Positions 15,028-24,287 of a stretch of DNA of 64,000 nt are shown piece by piece (the first letter of the stretch is position 1; the number at the start of each line of letters is the position of its first letter). The notes under the pieces were generated by a model, which saw only the letters and a list, made by a program, of their open reading frames with translations, did no database searches and was not told where the DNA came from. A program made the translations under genes and the position numbers. This stretch comes from Agrobacterium sp. RAC06. GTDB taxonomy: Bacteria; Pseudomonadota; Alphaproteobacteria; Rhizobiales; Rhizobiaceae. Location of the stretch: contig NZ_CP016500.1 of NCBI RefSeq assembly GCF_001713475.1, forward strand, positions 186,001-250,000, in the 5' to 3' direction.

Positions 15028-17997
15028 ATGAAAAACGCTTTGCTGAAAATCGGCAGTCTCCTCGCAGGGCTCCTGCTTGTTCAGATCCCGACGGGGCATG
15101 CCGAGGAAGCACCACGCACGATCATCGTCATGGATGGATCAGGCTCGATGTGGGGGCAGATTGACGGTCGGCCGAAACTCGAAATCGCACGTGAAGCAGT
15201 GGCTGACGTCTTGACACGCCTGCCGGCTGAGCAGGAACTCGGGCTGATTGCCTATGGGCACCGCTCCAAGGGCAATTGCGGCGATATCGAGCTTATCGTG
15301 CCGCCGGGCAAGAACACCGGCCAAACCGTCGTCGGAGCGGTCAACGCCATGCGCTTCCTTGGCAAGACACCGCTTTCGGCAGCCGTGCGTCAGGCCGCCG
15401 AGGCGCTGCGCTATGGCGAGGAAAGTGCAACAGTCGTGCTCGTGACTGACGGACTTGAGACTTGCGAGGCGGACCCGTGTGCGCTGGCATCTGAACTGGA
15501 GGCGGCAGGCGTCAATTTTACCGCCCATGTGGTCGGTTTCGGGCTGTCAAAGGAAGACGGCGCCCAGGTGGCGTGCCTCGCCGAAAACACAGGCGGGCGA
15601 TATATCCAGGCCAGCAATACTGCGGATCTGACGGATGCACTGACGCAAACGGTTGCGGCTCAACAGACTGCTCCGGAAACAGCGCCGGTTGCTCTGCCCG
15701 AGGCAGTTATTTCAGCGCCATCGACAGCCGCGATCGCGACCACGATCGATGTCGAATGGACCGGTCCGAACAATGCCGAGGACTATCTCGAGATTGTGCC
15801 GGCGAGAACGAGCGAGGTCGTCAGCGGCAGCCGCAACTACGCCTATACGAGGGAAGGATCGCCGGCGCGCCTGCTCGTACCCGCGAACGAAGGCGATTAT
15901 CTTGTCCGCTACATCTGGAGTGGCCCCGAAGGCCGCAAGGTCCTAGCCACCGCACCGCTGACGGTCAGCGATTCCGAATTTGCGATTTTTCTGCCTGAAG
16001 GCCCGATCCAGATGGGTTCCACCATCTCGGTTCGTTGGAAAGGTCCCGACGGGCCCGGCGATTATCTGGCGATCCGCAAGCGCGATGACGCTGACGCAGG
16101 CGATATCAGCTATGCCTATACTACGGACACCAATCCGGCCGAAATCGTGGTGCCGAATGTGCCGGGAGACTTTGAGCTTCTCTACATCGTCGAGGGTTCG
16201 GGCGAGCGTCGTGCAGGTGTTTCCGTGCCCCTGAAGATTGTCGAGGGCGAAGTCTCGTTGCGCGCGGCACCTCTTGTCCGTCCTGGTGCAACAGTGTCCG
16301 TGCGGTGGGAGGGGCCTGGGAGCAGCCAAGATTACATCGATATCGTGCCTTCTAACCACACCGAAACGAGTGGCGAACTGACCTACGCCTATATTGGCGG
16401 CGCAGGACCAGGCCCCCGTGAATTGGGGGCACCAACGGAGCCTGGAAATTATCTGATCCGTTATCTCTCGGAGGGTGCCGGCGGACGCCGGGTGCTTGCC
16501 AGCATCCCACTCTCGGTGGATCCGAACGCGCCCGAGATCCCGGCCATTGCGATGGTGGAGGCGACTTTCGATGTGCCCGGTGATTTCGCCGGAACCGCGA
16601 TCCAGTGGTCGGCGGTACCGTTGCCGGGCCAATCCACTGCGCCTGAAGCCTGGGCAATGAATGAATTCGTGACCGGGCCCGTCACGCAACAGTTTGAGTC
16701 TGGGACCTACGCTGTTCGCGGCGATGCGGCTGACGTCGTCTTCACCGGCGAGGTCACGATCTCTTCCGATGGACAGAACCGCTTTGTCATTCTCCCGGAC
16801 GAGACACAGGCTCCGGCCGGTTCCATCGATCTTGTCCCCTCAAAGCCTGGATCTGACAACCTCGGCGAGGACACCGGCTATCTGTGCGAGGGCCCGGCAC
16901 CATGCCCCATCACGGACGGCAGCACGGGTCTTTCCTTCATGCTACCGGCTGGCTGGTCGACCGATTACCCCACGACTGAGGGGTACACTCGCGGTGCTCA
17001 GGCGGCAGGCGACGTCTTTCCCCCGCGGGTCAATTTCTTCCGAACGGGTACAAACGATGCGCTGGTCCTTGGCCCACGCCAGTGGGTAGCAATGAATGGC
17101 CCATGTGAGGAGATGGGCGCGCTCGGTCCGTTCTGCATGTTTGAGAGCACGGATCCACAGGTGCTCGCCGCCTATCAGTTCGTCAAGGCGACCTTGAAAT
17201 GGGATCCGCCACAGGATCAATCTTCTCTTGACCGTGGCTGCGTCGATGATGACGGCCATGGTCCCGATGCTTGCGAAAACGGGATGGAGGCTGAAGCGAA
17301 AGCATTTTCTGACTATTCCCATCGTTGCCTGCCGGGTGACCGGACGGTTCAAAACTGCGACATGCGCGATGGGGCGACCAATCTTTCCTTCCATCTGCCG
17401 GAAGACTGGGTGGCGGAGGTTGAACCCTCATCCCCATTTCCTCGTGCCGAGTTTGCACAGCAGGCCGGTTCAGCCCATTCGATCTGGCTCAATCCGAAGG
17501 ATTGGCCTCTCGGCGATCGTGGCTGTTTCCTGACGCGGGTCGGGCAATTGTGCCTGGATCCGGACAGCGTAGATGAAGCGCTTGACGGTGTGCGACAGAC
17601 CCTGCAGTTCACGCTGACGACAGGTGAGGTTCTGCGTCGCTGCGGCGATGAGGAATGCGATTTTTCCCACCCCAACCCCGCACTCTCTGGAAGGTTGCCA
17701 GCGCTCTGGTCTGTGGAGGTTGGGCGTCCGCTCCCCGACGGCCGGATCTCCACATGGTTCTGGGATCGTGACCGCGCGGGCAATTTCAAGCTGATCGGTC
17801 TCAATCAACCGGACGGTGACAATTGCCTTGAGGCCGGGGAAGGGCAGATACTCTGCGAATACACGCCTTACATTTCGACGGATGAGTTCGACCTCATTCG
17901 CGAGAACCTGAAGGTCAGCGCAGCCGCCTCATCCGGCATCCGGACCCTTGCGCCTGCCGAATTTGACCGCGCCCTTTCCATTGTCAGGGGGAACTGA
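15028..17997 (+). CDS. Large secreted von Willebrand factor A protein with repeated modules
   Basis: A 989-residue exported protein. A signal peptide (residues 1-25, ending GHAEEAP) precedes a vWA domain with an intact MIDAS motif D36-G-S-G-S40. Three tandem modules of about 90 residues follow (roughly 225-500), each with VEWTGP/VRWKGP/VRWEGP, DYLEIVP/DYLAIRK/DYIDIVP and a Tyr-rich strand ending xYLVRY or similar. The C-terminal 350 residues hold three Cys-rich modules opening with CEGPAPCP, CDMRDG and CGDEECDF and continuing LSFMLPAGW, LSFHLPEDW and LSGRLPALW. GAGG stands before the ATG. vWA domains mediate metal-dependent protein contacts. The modular architecture suggests an envelope adhesion or scaffold protein. 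Confidence 0.88.
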   Translation: MKNALLKIGSLLAGLLLVQIPTGHAEEAPRTIIVMDGSGSMWGQIDGRPKLEIAREAVADVLTRLPAEQELGLIAYGHRSKGNCGDIELIVPPGKNTGQTVVGAVNAMRFLGKTPLSAAVRQAAEALRYGEESATVVLVTDGLETCEADPCALASELEAAGVNFTAHVVGFGLSKEDGAQVACLAENTGGRYIQASNTADLTDALTQTVAAQQTAPETAPVALPEAVISAPSTAAIATTIDVEWTGPNNAEDYLEIVPARTSEVVSGSRNYAYTREGSPARLLVPANEGDYLVRYIWSGPEGRKVLATAPLTVSDSEFAIFLPEGPIQMGSTISVRWKGPDGPGDYLAIRKRDDADAGDISYAYTTDTNPAEIVVPNVPGDFELLYIVEGSGERRAGVSVPLKIVEGEVSLRAAPLVRPGATVSVRWEGPGSSQDYIDIVPSNHTETSGELTYAYIGGAGPGPRELGAPTEPGNYLIRYLSEGAGGRRVLASIPLSVDPNAPEIPAIAMVEATFDVPGDFAGTAIQWSAVPLPGQSTAPEAWAMNEFVTGPVTQQFESGTYAVRGDAADVVFTGEVTISSDGQNRFVILPDETQAPAGSIDLVPSKPGSDNLGEDTGYLCEGPAPCPITDGSTGLSFMLPAGWSTDYPTTEGYTRGAQAAGDVFPPRVNFFRTGTNDALVLGPRQWVAMNGPCEEMGALGPFCMFESTDPQVLAAYQFVKATLKWDPPQDQSSLDRGCVDDDGHGPDACENGMEAEAKAFSDYSHRCLPGDRTVQNCDMRDGATNLSFHLPEDWVAEVEPSSPFPRAEFAQQAGSAHSIWLNPKDWPLGDRGCFLTRVGQLCLDPDSVDEALDGVRQTLQFTLTTGEVLRRCGDEECDFSHPNPALSGRLPALWSVEVGRPLPDGRISTWFWDRDRAGNFKLIGLNQPDGDNCLEAGEGQILCEYTPYISTDEFDLIRENLKVSAAASSGIRTLAPAEFDRALSIVRGN

Positions 17998-18000
17998 AAC

Positions 18001-18861
18001 ATGCGCCGACAAATAGCAGCAACAAGCCTCATCCTTCTGGTGACAGCTTCAGTTTCCTTCGCCGCGCAGGATTGCAACAGCCCTGTCATCTCCATTGATG
18101 CAAACGGACAGGCGGAATTCATTTCCCCGGACCGGGAGATGAAGCGTGACATGGAGAGCTTCTTTGGTGAGGCGCCTAGTCCAGACTCGATCCTTGTTGT
18201 CGACGCCCGAAACCGTCAGGGGATCTGGATCGCACGAACAGAACTGCCCCTGGTCTTGGTTGGGTTTGGCGCAAGCAGCGATGGTTATCTGTATTCCGGC
18301 CCGAGTCACTGTCTGCCACCCGGATTGCCTGTTGACCTGCCTGACAACAAGCGCAAGCCGGAGGAACTTCCGCCAGGCAAGCCGCCGATCGAACTTTTCC
18401 CCGGTATCGAACCGCAGTCTGGCCTCTGGCAGGCGCGTCTTGGCGACACGCGGCTTGAAGGCTGCCCAGCCATGATGCAGCAGGCTTTTCCGAAGTCGCC
18501 TGGCGCGCTGCCGGCGGAATGGCTGGCGCCCAGGAAACTCGAGTTCGAGACGCCGTTTCATCCCGACCAGCTTGAAATGTCCCGCCGACTTTCGGCTGAA
18601 GGCTTGAGCCGGATTGCCTGGCGCAATGCTGGGGAGAATGCCTGGGCAACCGAGGTGTTTCCTGAACTTTTCGGCCAGATTCCAGCAGGGCAGGGGGCGG
18701 GTAGCAAGATGACCTGGCAGCTCACGCTCAAGAGCGAGACGGAGATTGAGCATCTGTCGACCGTCGAGATCGTTTTGCCGAAGGAAGTCGCCGTCGTGCT
18801 GGGTGGGGGTGAGAACTGCCGCATGATCAGTCGCAACCGCTGGCTCAGGGTTTCTGATTGA
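18001..18861 (+). CDS. Secreted protein of unknown function, vWA operon
   Basis: A 286-residue protein starting three bases after the vWA gene. It has a signal peptide (about residues 1-21, ending VSFAAQDC). The mature part has five Cys (ITIS not seen): DCNSP, HCLPP, EGCPAM and ENCRM among them, a Pro/Lys-rich linker (DNKRKPEELPPGKPP) and no motif I can name. Tight spacing argues for cotranscription and a shared role in the cell envelope with the vWA and membrane proteins. Confidence 0.75.
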   Translation: MRRQIAATSLILLVTASVSFAAQDCNSPVISIDANGQAEFISPDREMKRDMESFFGEAPSPDSILVVDARNRQGIWIARTELPLVLVGFGASSDGYLYSGPSHCLPPGLPVDLPDNKRKPEELPPGKPPIELFPGIEPQSGLWQARLGDTRLEGCPAMMQQAFPKSPGALPAEWLAPRKLEFETPFHPDQLEMSRRLSAEGLSRIAWRNAGENAWATEVFPELFGQIPAGQGAGSKMTWQLTLKSETEIEHLSTVEIVLPKEVAVVLGGGENCRMISRNRWLRVSD

Positions 18862-18889
18862 TTGGAAGGATTAGAGAACGCCGACGATG

Positions 18890-19235
18890 AGGTGGACTGG
18901 GCAGTTCACCACGATGGACTTGGTGGCAGTGCTGAAGAAAGCCGAAACCGCCATATCGATGGATGGCAAGGGCGCTTGGCATGACAATGTCTTCGTGGAA
19001 CGCGCCCGATGTTCGACAAAATACGGGTAGGTCTCCTTCCACGCCTACAAGACCGTGTCCGAAGCCCGTGTCGGCATTGGCTGATATCTGACCATTTACA
19101 ACAGCCGATACCCATATCCATCGCTTGACCGACAGACGCCGGACCAGGCCTAATTCAACGCGCTGGCACAAAGGAAGGTGGCGGCGTAATCGAGGCGCAA
19201 ATCCAATTAGCGAAACGCCCGAAACCGATCAGACA
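18890..19235 (+). pseudogene. IS3-family transposase remnant (orfB C-terminus)
   Basis: The plus strand reads as the end of an IS3/IS407-type transposase: QFTTMDLVAVLKKAETAISM, then DGKGAWHDNVFVERARCS and a segment ending YNSRYPYPSLDRQTPDQ. These match the family pattern of the last catalytic Glu (FVER) and the YN..RPH.SLD..TPD tail. Three in-frame stops interrupt it and the N-terminal part is missing. It lies directly upstream of the LacI-controlled transport cluster. Confidence 0.8.
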
Positions 19236-19452
19236 AACCGAGCCACCTCTCGTCGCTTCGACTGCAAGATCACGCAGGACCGGTAAGCTATTGCTGTTCA
19301 TGAGAAAGCGTGCCGGTCACCGATCCTTGCGAAGTGGGCCAAGCATCATCTGCTGCTTTGGCATTCTATCCTAGTTGCTGACAGGAAAGGCCATCGAATT
19401 GCGATGCAGGAGCCGCTTGTCACAAAGCTGTAGTCGTTCCTATGCTATCCGT

Positions 19453-19466
19453 TGGAAACGTTTCCA
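19453..19466. promoter_or_regulatory. LacI-family operator (perfect 14-bp palindrome)
   Basis: TGGAAACGTTTCCA is a perfect palindrome with the central CG typical of LacI/GalR operators. It ends 12 bases before the lacI-like start codon, so the regulator probably controls itself and the transporter operon behind it. Confidence 0.82.
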
Positions 19467-19478
19467 CGGATCGGTTCC

Positions 19479-20582
19479 ATGCGTAAAATCGCCAGCACGA
19501 GCGTGACAATCAGAGATGTCGCACAGGCGGCCGGATGCGGCATTGCGACAGCCAGTCGCGTGCTCAACAAGTCCGGCTCTGCCAGTGCTGACGTGCGCGA
19601 ACGGGTGGAGCGTGCTGCCCGCGATCTCGGTTTCAGTTTTTCTGCACTTGGCAGGGCACTACAAAGTCGCCGGTCGATGACGGTTGGCTGCCTCGTGCCA
19701 TCGCTTGCCAATCCGGTCTTTGCCGAGGCCGTTCAGGGCATCCAGTCGGAGCTTCTCGGTTCGGGCTACCAGCTTTTGATTTCCTGCTCCAACTACGATG
19801 AAGCCGCTGATGATGCGGCCATCGAGATGTTGCTGTCGAAGGAAACGGACGCGCTTGTCGCAACCATGGTGGCACCCGACCGAAGCCCCGCCATGCAGGT
19901 TGCGCGCAAGCGTGGACTTCCCGTCGCGCTGATGTTTCATGATCCCATGGAGGGTTTCATCACCTCCTACATCGACAATTTCGAGGCCGCCAAAGAGGTG
20001 GCGCGGCACTTTGTCGAATTGGGCCACCAGCGCACCGGATTTGTCGCCTTGCGCTTTTCGACCTCTGATCGCTCGCGCAATCGCTACACCGGATTTCACG
20101 GCGAATGCATCGCTCGGGGCCTGCCGGCACCCGCCCTGATCGAGATCGGCGAAGCCGAGGCCGCCAAGCCTGAATGCCTGGCCGAAATCCTGGCGCAGCA
20201 TCCGGATCTGACCGCGATTTTTGCCTCAAATGATTTCCTGGCAATCGCCGTGCAGAAGGCGGCCCGGCTGCTTGGCTGGCGGGTGCCGCAGGATCTCTCC
20301 GTTGCCGGCTTTGATGGCATTGAAGTGGGCCGGCTTCTTGAAGCGCCGCTTGCCACCGTCGAGACCTCGCCAGAGGCCATGGGCCGCCAGGCGGCTCGCT
20401 CAATTCTCGATATGTTGCAAGGAGGTGTCGCTGTTCAGCCGCCCGCCTTGCCATTCCATTTCCGGGCCGGCGCCACGCTTGCCGCGCCGAACCCGGAAAA
20501 AGGTGACGACGGTCGGGCTGCCACCCAACCGCCGTCTGCTCTCCCTGATGAACCTCACGCTCAACCAAGGATGAACCGATGA
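19479..20582 (+). CDS. LacI-family transcriptional regulator
   Basis: A 367-residue LacI/GalR regulator. The helix-turn-helix and hinge lie at residues 9-60 (VTIRDVAQAAGCGIATASRV, then LNKSGSASADVRERV). A periplasmic-binding-protein-like effector domain follows (VGCLVPSLANPVFAEAVQGI to about residue 340). A TTG farther upstream would include the operator, so I start at ATG 19479. Its stop overlaps the start of the solute-binding gene (ATGA). The effector is presumably the imported compound or a cleavage product. The C-terminal 30 residues are Pro-rich and atypical. Confidence 0.94.
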   Translation: MRKIASTSVTIRDVAQAAGCGIATASRVLNKSGSASADVRERVERAARDLGFSFSALGRALQSRRSMTVGCLVPSLANPVFAEAVQGIQSELLGSGYQLLISCSNYDEAADDAAIEMLLSKETDALVATMVAPDRSPAMQVARKRGLPVALMFHDPMEGFITSYIDNFEAAKEVARHFVELGHQRTGFVALRFSTSDRSRNRYTGFHGECIARGLPAPALIEIGEAEAAKPECLAEILAQHPDLTAIFASNDFLAIAVQKAARLLGWRVPQDLSVAGFDGIEVGRLLEAPLATVETSPEAMGRQAARSILDMLQGGVAVQPPALPFHFRAGATLAAPNPEKGDDGRAATQPPSALPDEPHAQPRMNR

Positions 20583-21574
20583 AACTTACCGTTCTTGCCG
20601 TTCTTTTCGCAACGGCTATGGCTGCACCCGCATTAGCCGAAGATGCCATCTGCTACAATTGCCCGCCGGAATGGGCCGATTGGGCTTCCATGCTCAAGGC
20701 GCTGGATGAAACAGTCGGCGTGAAGATGCCGCATGACAACAAGAATTCCGGCCAGGCGCTCAGCCAGATGATTGCTGAAAAGGCATCCCCCGTTGCCGAT
20801 GTCGCCTATTACGGCGTGACCACTGGCATTGCCGCCATCTCCGAAGGCGTTGTCCAGCCGTATAAGCCGGCCGGCTTCGACGAAATCCCGGAAGGCCTGA
20901 AGGATCCGGAAGGCAACTGGTTTGCCGTTCACTATGGCACGCTCGGCATGTTCGTGAATGTCGATGCGCTGTATGGCGCGCCTGTGCCGAAGTGCTGGGC
21001 AGACCTGACCAAGCCTGAATACAAGGGCATGGTCGGCTATCTAGATCCGGCATCGGCCTTTGTCGGTTATGCTGGTGCTGTTGCCATCAACCAGGCCTTC
21101 GGCGGCGATCTCAACAATTTTGAGCCTGCCATCAAATACTTCAAGGATCTGGCAGCCAATAGCCCGATCGTGCCGAAGCAGACCTCCTTTGCCCGCGTCG
21201 TCTCGGGCGAAATCCCGATCCTGTTCGACTACGACTTCAATGCTTACCGCGCCAAGTACAACGAGAGCGGCAAGTTCGAGTTTGTCATGCCCTGCGAAGG
21301 CACCGTCCGTGTTCCCTACGTCATGAGCCTTGTCGCTGGTGCGCCCAATGCAGAGGCCGGCAAGAAGGCACTCGACTTCATTCTTTCGGATGAAGGCCAG
21401 GCCATCTGGACCAATGCCTATCTGAAGCCGGCCCGTCCTGTGGCCCTTCCGGCCGAGGTTGCTGCACGCTTCCTGCCGGACAGCGAATATGAGCGCGCCG
21501 TCTCCGTCGACTATTCTGCGATGGCCGCTGCCCAGAAGGGCTTTGGCGAACGCTATCTGGCCGAGGTGAAGTAA
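20579..21574 (+). CDS. ABC transporter solute-binding protein
   Basis: A 331-residue periplasmic binding protein with signal peptide (residues 1-20, ending ALAED). It is in the iron/spermidine-type binding protein class (family 1/6): YNCPPEWADW near the N-terminus, YGVTTGIAAISEG, and GYLDPASAFVGYAGAVAINQ in the second lobe. It carries three Cys, two close together near the mature N-terminus. The family covers ferric iron, polyamines, sulfate-like anions and organophosphates. A phosphodiesterase in the same operon points to a phosphorylated compound. Confidence 0.88.
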   Translation: MKLTVLAVLFATAMAAPALAEDAICYNCPPEWADWASMLKALDETVGVKMPHDNKNSGQALSQMIAEKASPVADVAYYGVTTGIAAISEGVVQPYKPAGFDEIPEGLKDPEGNWFAVHYGTLGMFVNVDALYGAPVPKCWADLTKPEYKGMVGYLDPASAFVGYAGAVAINQAFGGDLNNFEPAIKYFKDLAANSPIVPKQTSFARVVSGEIPILFDYDFNAYRAKYNESGKFEFVMPCEGTVRVPYVMSLVAGAPNAEAGKKALDFILSDEGQAIWTNAYLKPARPVALPAEVAARFLPDSEYERAVSVDYSAMAAAQKGFGERYLAEVK

Positions 21575-21580
21575 CATTCA

Positions 21581-21611
21581 GGCCGGGCAGGGCGTTCAGC
21601 GCTGCCCGGCC
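21581..21611 (+). terminator. Intercistronic hairpin after the binding-protein gene
   Basis: GGCCGGGCAG and CTGCCCGGCC form a perfect ten-pair stem about seven bases after the stop codon, without a T-run. Such hairpins commonly protect binding-protein mRNA and lower expression of the permease genes downstream. Confidence 0.65.
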
Positions 21612-21634
21612 TTCGCCTTAAGGAGCCCACCCCC

Positions 21635-22438
21635 ATGTCATCCCGACTGTTTGTCAGCCTGTGCCTTGTGCCACTGGCCATCTTTGCTCTGGCTTTTCTG
21701 GCCCTGCCCATTGCGCGGCTGATCCTGGCCTCGGGTGAGGGAGAGGCGGGCTGGGCAATCTATTGGCAGATTTTGCAGACGCCGCGTTACCTGACGACCT
21801 TGATCCAGACGGTGCTCGTCTCGTTCGCAGTCACACTGGCAGCCCTTCTGGTCTCGACCACGGTCGGCGTTTTTCTGACCCGCAATCGCTTCCACGGCCG
21901 CTCGATCCTCCTGTCGATCCTGACGCTGCCCCTGGCCTTTCCCGGTGTCGTGGTCGGCTTCATGATCATACTTCTTGGCGGACGTCAGGGCCTGTTCAAT
22001 GCGATCTTTCCGGGCCAGGCTGTCTTTGCCTATTCCATCTTCGGGCTGTTCCTCGGCTATCTCTATTTCTCGATCCCGCGCGTGCTGCTGACCGTCATGG
22101 CTGCTGCTGAAAAGATCGATCCCGCGCTCGAAGAGGCGGCGCGCACGCTCGGTGCACCACCGCATCGGGTGGTGCTCGATGTGCTCTTGCCAGCACTAGC
22201 ACCTGCGCTGATTGCCGCTGGCGCCATTGCCTTTGCAACCGCCATGGGCGCCTTTGGCACAGCCTTCACGCTTGCCACCGATATCGATGTGCTGCCGATG
22301 GTGATCTATACCGAGTTTACCCTGTCGGCGAATATCGCCATGGCTGCCGCCCTTTCGGTCTGCCTCGGCGTGGTGACCTGGGCAATCCTGTTTGTGGCGC
22401 GGATCTTCTCCGGCTCAACCATTGCTGCGGGAGGCTGA
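21635..22438 (+). CDS. ABC transporter permease 1
   Basis: A 267-residue inner-membrane permease of the binding-protein-dependent class with about six helices. The EAA loop, which docks the ATPase, reads DPALEEAARTLGAPPHRVVLDVLLPAL. Arrangement and length match PotB/CysT-type permeases. It is followed five bases later by the second permease. Confidence 0.92.
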   Translation: MSSRLFVSLCLVPLAIFALAFLALPIARLILASGEGEAGWAIYWQILQTPRYLTTLIQTVLVSFAVTLAALLVSTTVGVFLTRNRFHGRSILLSILTLPLAFPGVVVGFMIILLGGRQGLFNAIFPGQAVFAYSIFGLFLGYLYFSIPRVLLTVMAAAEKIDPALEEAARTLGAPPHRVVLDVLLPALAPALIAAGAIAFATAMGAFGTAFTLATDIDVLPMVIYTEFTLSANIAMAAALSVCLGVVTWAILFVARIFSGSTIAAGG

Positions 22439-22443
22439 AGGCG

Positions 22444-23229
22444 ATGCGCGCTGGAAAAGCACTGCAGTTGATTGTCACCCTGCTGGCCGCGGCCTTCCTC
22501 CTGGTGCCGACCATCCAGTCGGTTCTGGCGGGTGTGACGGTCAATTATTTTCAAGGATTGAAGTCGGGCCTGACACTCAAATGGATTGTCGAGGTCTGGG
22601 ATCTCTATGCCGGTTCGATCTTTCTCTCCATCGGCATTGCGCTCGCCTGCCTCTTCGTCACGCTGATCATCGGGATCCCCGCCGCCTATGCCATGGCCCG
22701 CAATCCCGGTCGTCTGACCCGGGCACTCGAAGAGTTCATCTCGCTGCCGCTTGCCATTCCAGGTCTAGCGCTGGCCTTGGCGCTGCTTCAACTCTACGGC
22801 ACCTACAAGGGTTTTCGCATGAGCTGGACCTTCATTCTGGTCGGCCATGTTCTTTACACGCTGCCCTTCATGGTCCGTTCCGTCATGGCCGTTCTGGCGG
22901 CGATCGACTTGAAGACGCTGGAAGAGGCAGCGGCAAGCCTTGGGGCAGGGCCGGCGCGGCGGTTTGTCGATGTCGTCGTGCCCAATGCGCTGCCGGGCAT
23001 TCTGGCCGGTGCGCTTACCGTGGTGACATTGTCGATCGGCGAGTTCAACCTCACCTGGATGCTGCATACGCCTTACCTGAAAACCCTGCCGGTCGGCCTT
23101 GCCGACAGCTACGCCTCCATGCGGCTCGAGATCGCTTCGGCCTATACGTTGATCTTCTTCGTGATGATCGTGCCCCTCCTTCTTGCCATGCAATGGGCCA
23201 GCTCCCGTGCCCAGAGGATCACACAATGA
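22444..23229 (+). CDS. ABC transporter permease 2
   Basis: A 261-residue permease with about six helices and an EAA loop DLKTLEEAAASLGAGPARRF, of the PotC/PhnV type. It pairs with the first permease to form the channel. Its end overlaps the ATPase start by four bases. Confidence 0.92.
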   Translation: MRAGKALQLIVTLLAAAFLLVPTIQSVLAGVTVNYFQGLKSGLTLKWIVEVWDLYAGSIFLSIGIALACLFVTLIIGIPAAYAMARNPGRLTRALEEFISLPLAIPGLALALALLQLYGTYKGFRMSWTFILVGHVLYTLPFMVRSVMAVLAAIDLKTLEEAAASLGAGPARRFVDVVVPNALPGILAGALTVVTLSIGEFNLTWMLHTPYLKTLPVGLADSYASMRLEIASAYTLIFFVMIVPLLLAMQWASSRAQRITQ

Positions 23230-24287
23230 CCCTTGCCCTTCGCAACATCGCCAAAACCTTTCCCGGCGGCACCCGTGCGCTTCAGCCGACTGATCTTGAT
23301 ATCGCCGAAGGAGAAATCGTCTCGCTGCTCGGGCCATCCGGCTGCGGCAAGACAACATTGCTGCGCATCATCGCAGGCCTCGAAACGGCTGATGCTGGAG
23401 CCTCGATCCGTTTCAACGACAGCGATATGACCGACCAGCCGGTGGAGCGGCGCAAGATCGGCATGGTGTTTCAATCCTATGCGCTTTTTCCCAATATGTC
23501 GGTGCGCGGCAATATCGGTTACGGCCTGAAGATGCAGGGTTTGGCACGCCCGGAAATCGAAAGCCGAGTTGATGAGGTGATCGCCCTTTGCCGGTTGGAG
23601 CCCTATGCCGCGCGTTCGATCACGGCACTTTCCGGCGGCCAGCGCCAGCGTGTGGCGCTTGCCCGCGCCTTTGCGCCGCGCCCACGGCTTTTGCTTCTCG
23701 ATGAACCCTTGTCGGCGCTCGATGCCGCCTTGCGTACGACCTTGCGGGATGAGCTTGCAGGCCTGCTGAGGCAGTTCGGCATCACCGCTGTCTTCGTTAC
23801 CCATGATCAGGATGAAGCCATGGCGATTGCCGATCGGGTCGCCGTCATGTGCCAGGGCCGGGTCGAACAGATCGGCACGCCGGAGGCGCTTTACCGCGCA
23901 CCGGAAAATGCGTTCGTTGCGCGCTTCGTCGGCAATTCCATGCCGCTTGGCGGTCACATCTTGGGGGCAAATCTGCGTCTGCCGGGCGGTGCCCTGTCGC
24001 TGCGTGCGCCCGCCGATGGCAAGGCCGCCTTTGTCCGCGCCGAAGACGTGAAGATTACAGATGACGGCCCCTTGGTTGCACGGGTCGAAACCGTCACCTT
24101 CCTTGGCACGCATTACCGCATCGCCTTGTCAGGTGCGGCAGACGACATCCTGTTTTGCCTGCATCAGGGCCTGAGCGCGCCGAAACCCGGTGATACTGTC
24201 CATCTTTCGATCGCGCCGCAATCCATCCTTACCCTCAACCTTTCAGAAAGCAGCCGCCTGAATGCCAGCCTTCATCCAGATCAGTGA
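23226..24287 (+). CDS. ABC transporter ATPase (PotA/FbpC type)
   Basis: A 353-residue ATPase with Walker A GPSGCGKTTLL, signature LSGGQRQRVALARAF, Walker B LLLLDEPLSALD and switch VTHDQDEAM. The C-terminal 110 residues form a TOBE-like domain, normal for importer ATPases of this group. The frame is open much farther upstream, but MTLALRNIAKTFPGG at 23226 with the ATGA overlap is the obvious start. The gene ends 26 bases inside the phosphodiesterase gene. Confidence 0.94.
   Translation: MTLALRNIAKTFPGGTRALQPTDLDIAEGEIVSLLGPSGCGKTTLLRIIAGLETADAGASIRFNDSDMTDQPVERRKIGMVFQSYALFPNMSVRGNIGYGLKMQGLARPEIESRVDEVIALCRLEPYAARSITALSGGQRQRVALARAFAPRPRLLLLDEPLSALDAALRTTLRDELAGLLRQFGITAVFVTHDQDEAMAIADRVAVMCQGRVEQIGTPEALYRAPENAFVARFVGNSMPLGGHILGANLRLPGGALSLRAPADGKAAFVRAEDVKITDDGPLVARVETVTFLGTHYRIALSGAADDILFCLHQGLSAPKPGDTVHLSIAPQSILTLNLSESSRLNASLHPDQ

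Noticed and set aside
22392..23225. Long 5' extension of the importer ATPase frame
   Set aside because: It overlaps the whole second permease gene in another frame; the ATPase start is clearly at 23226.
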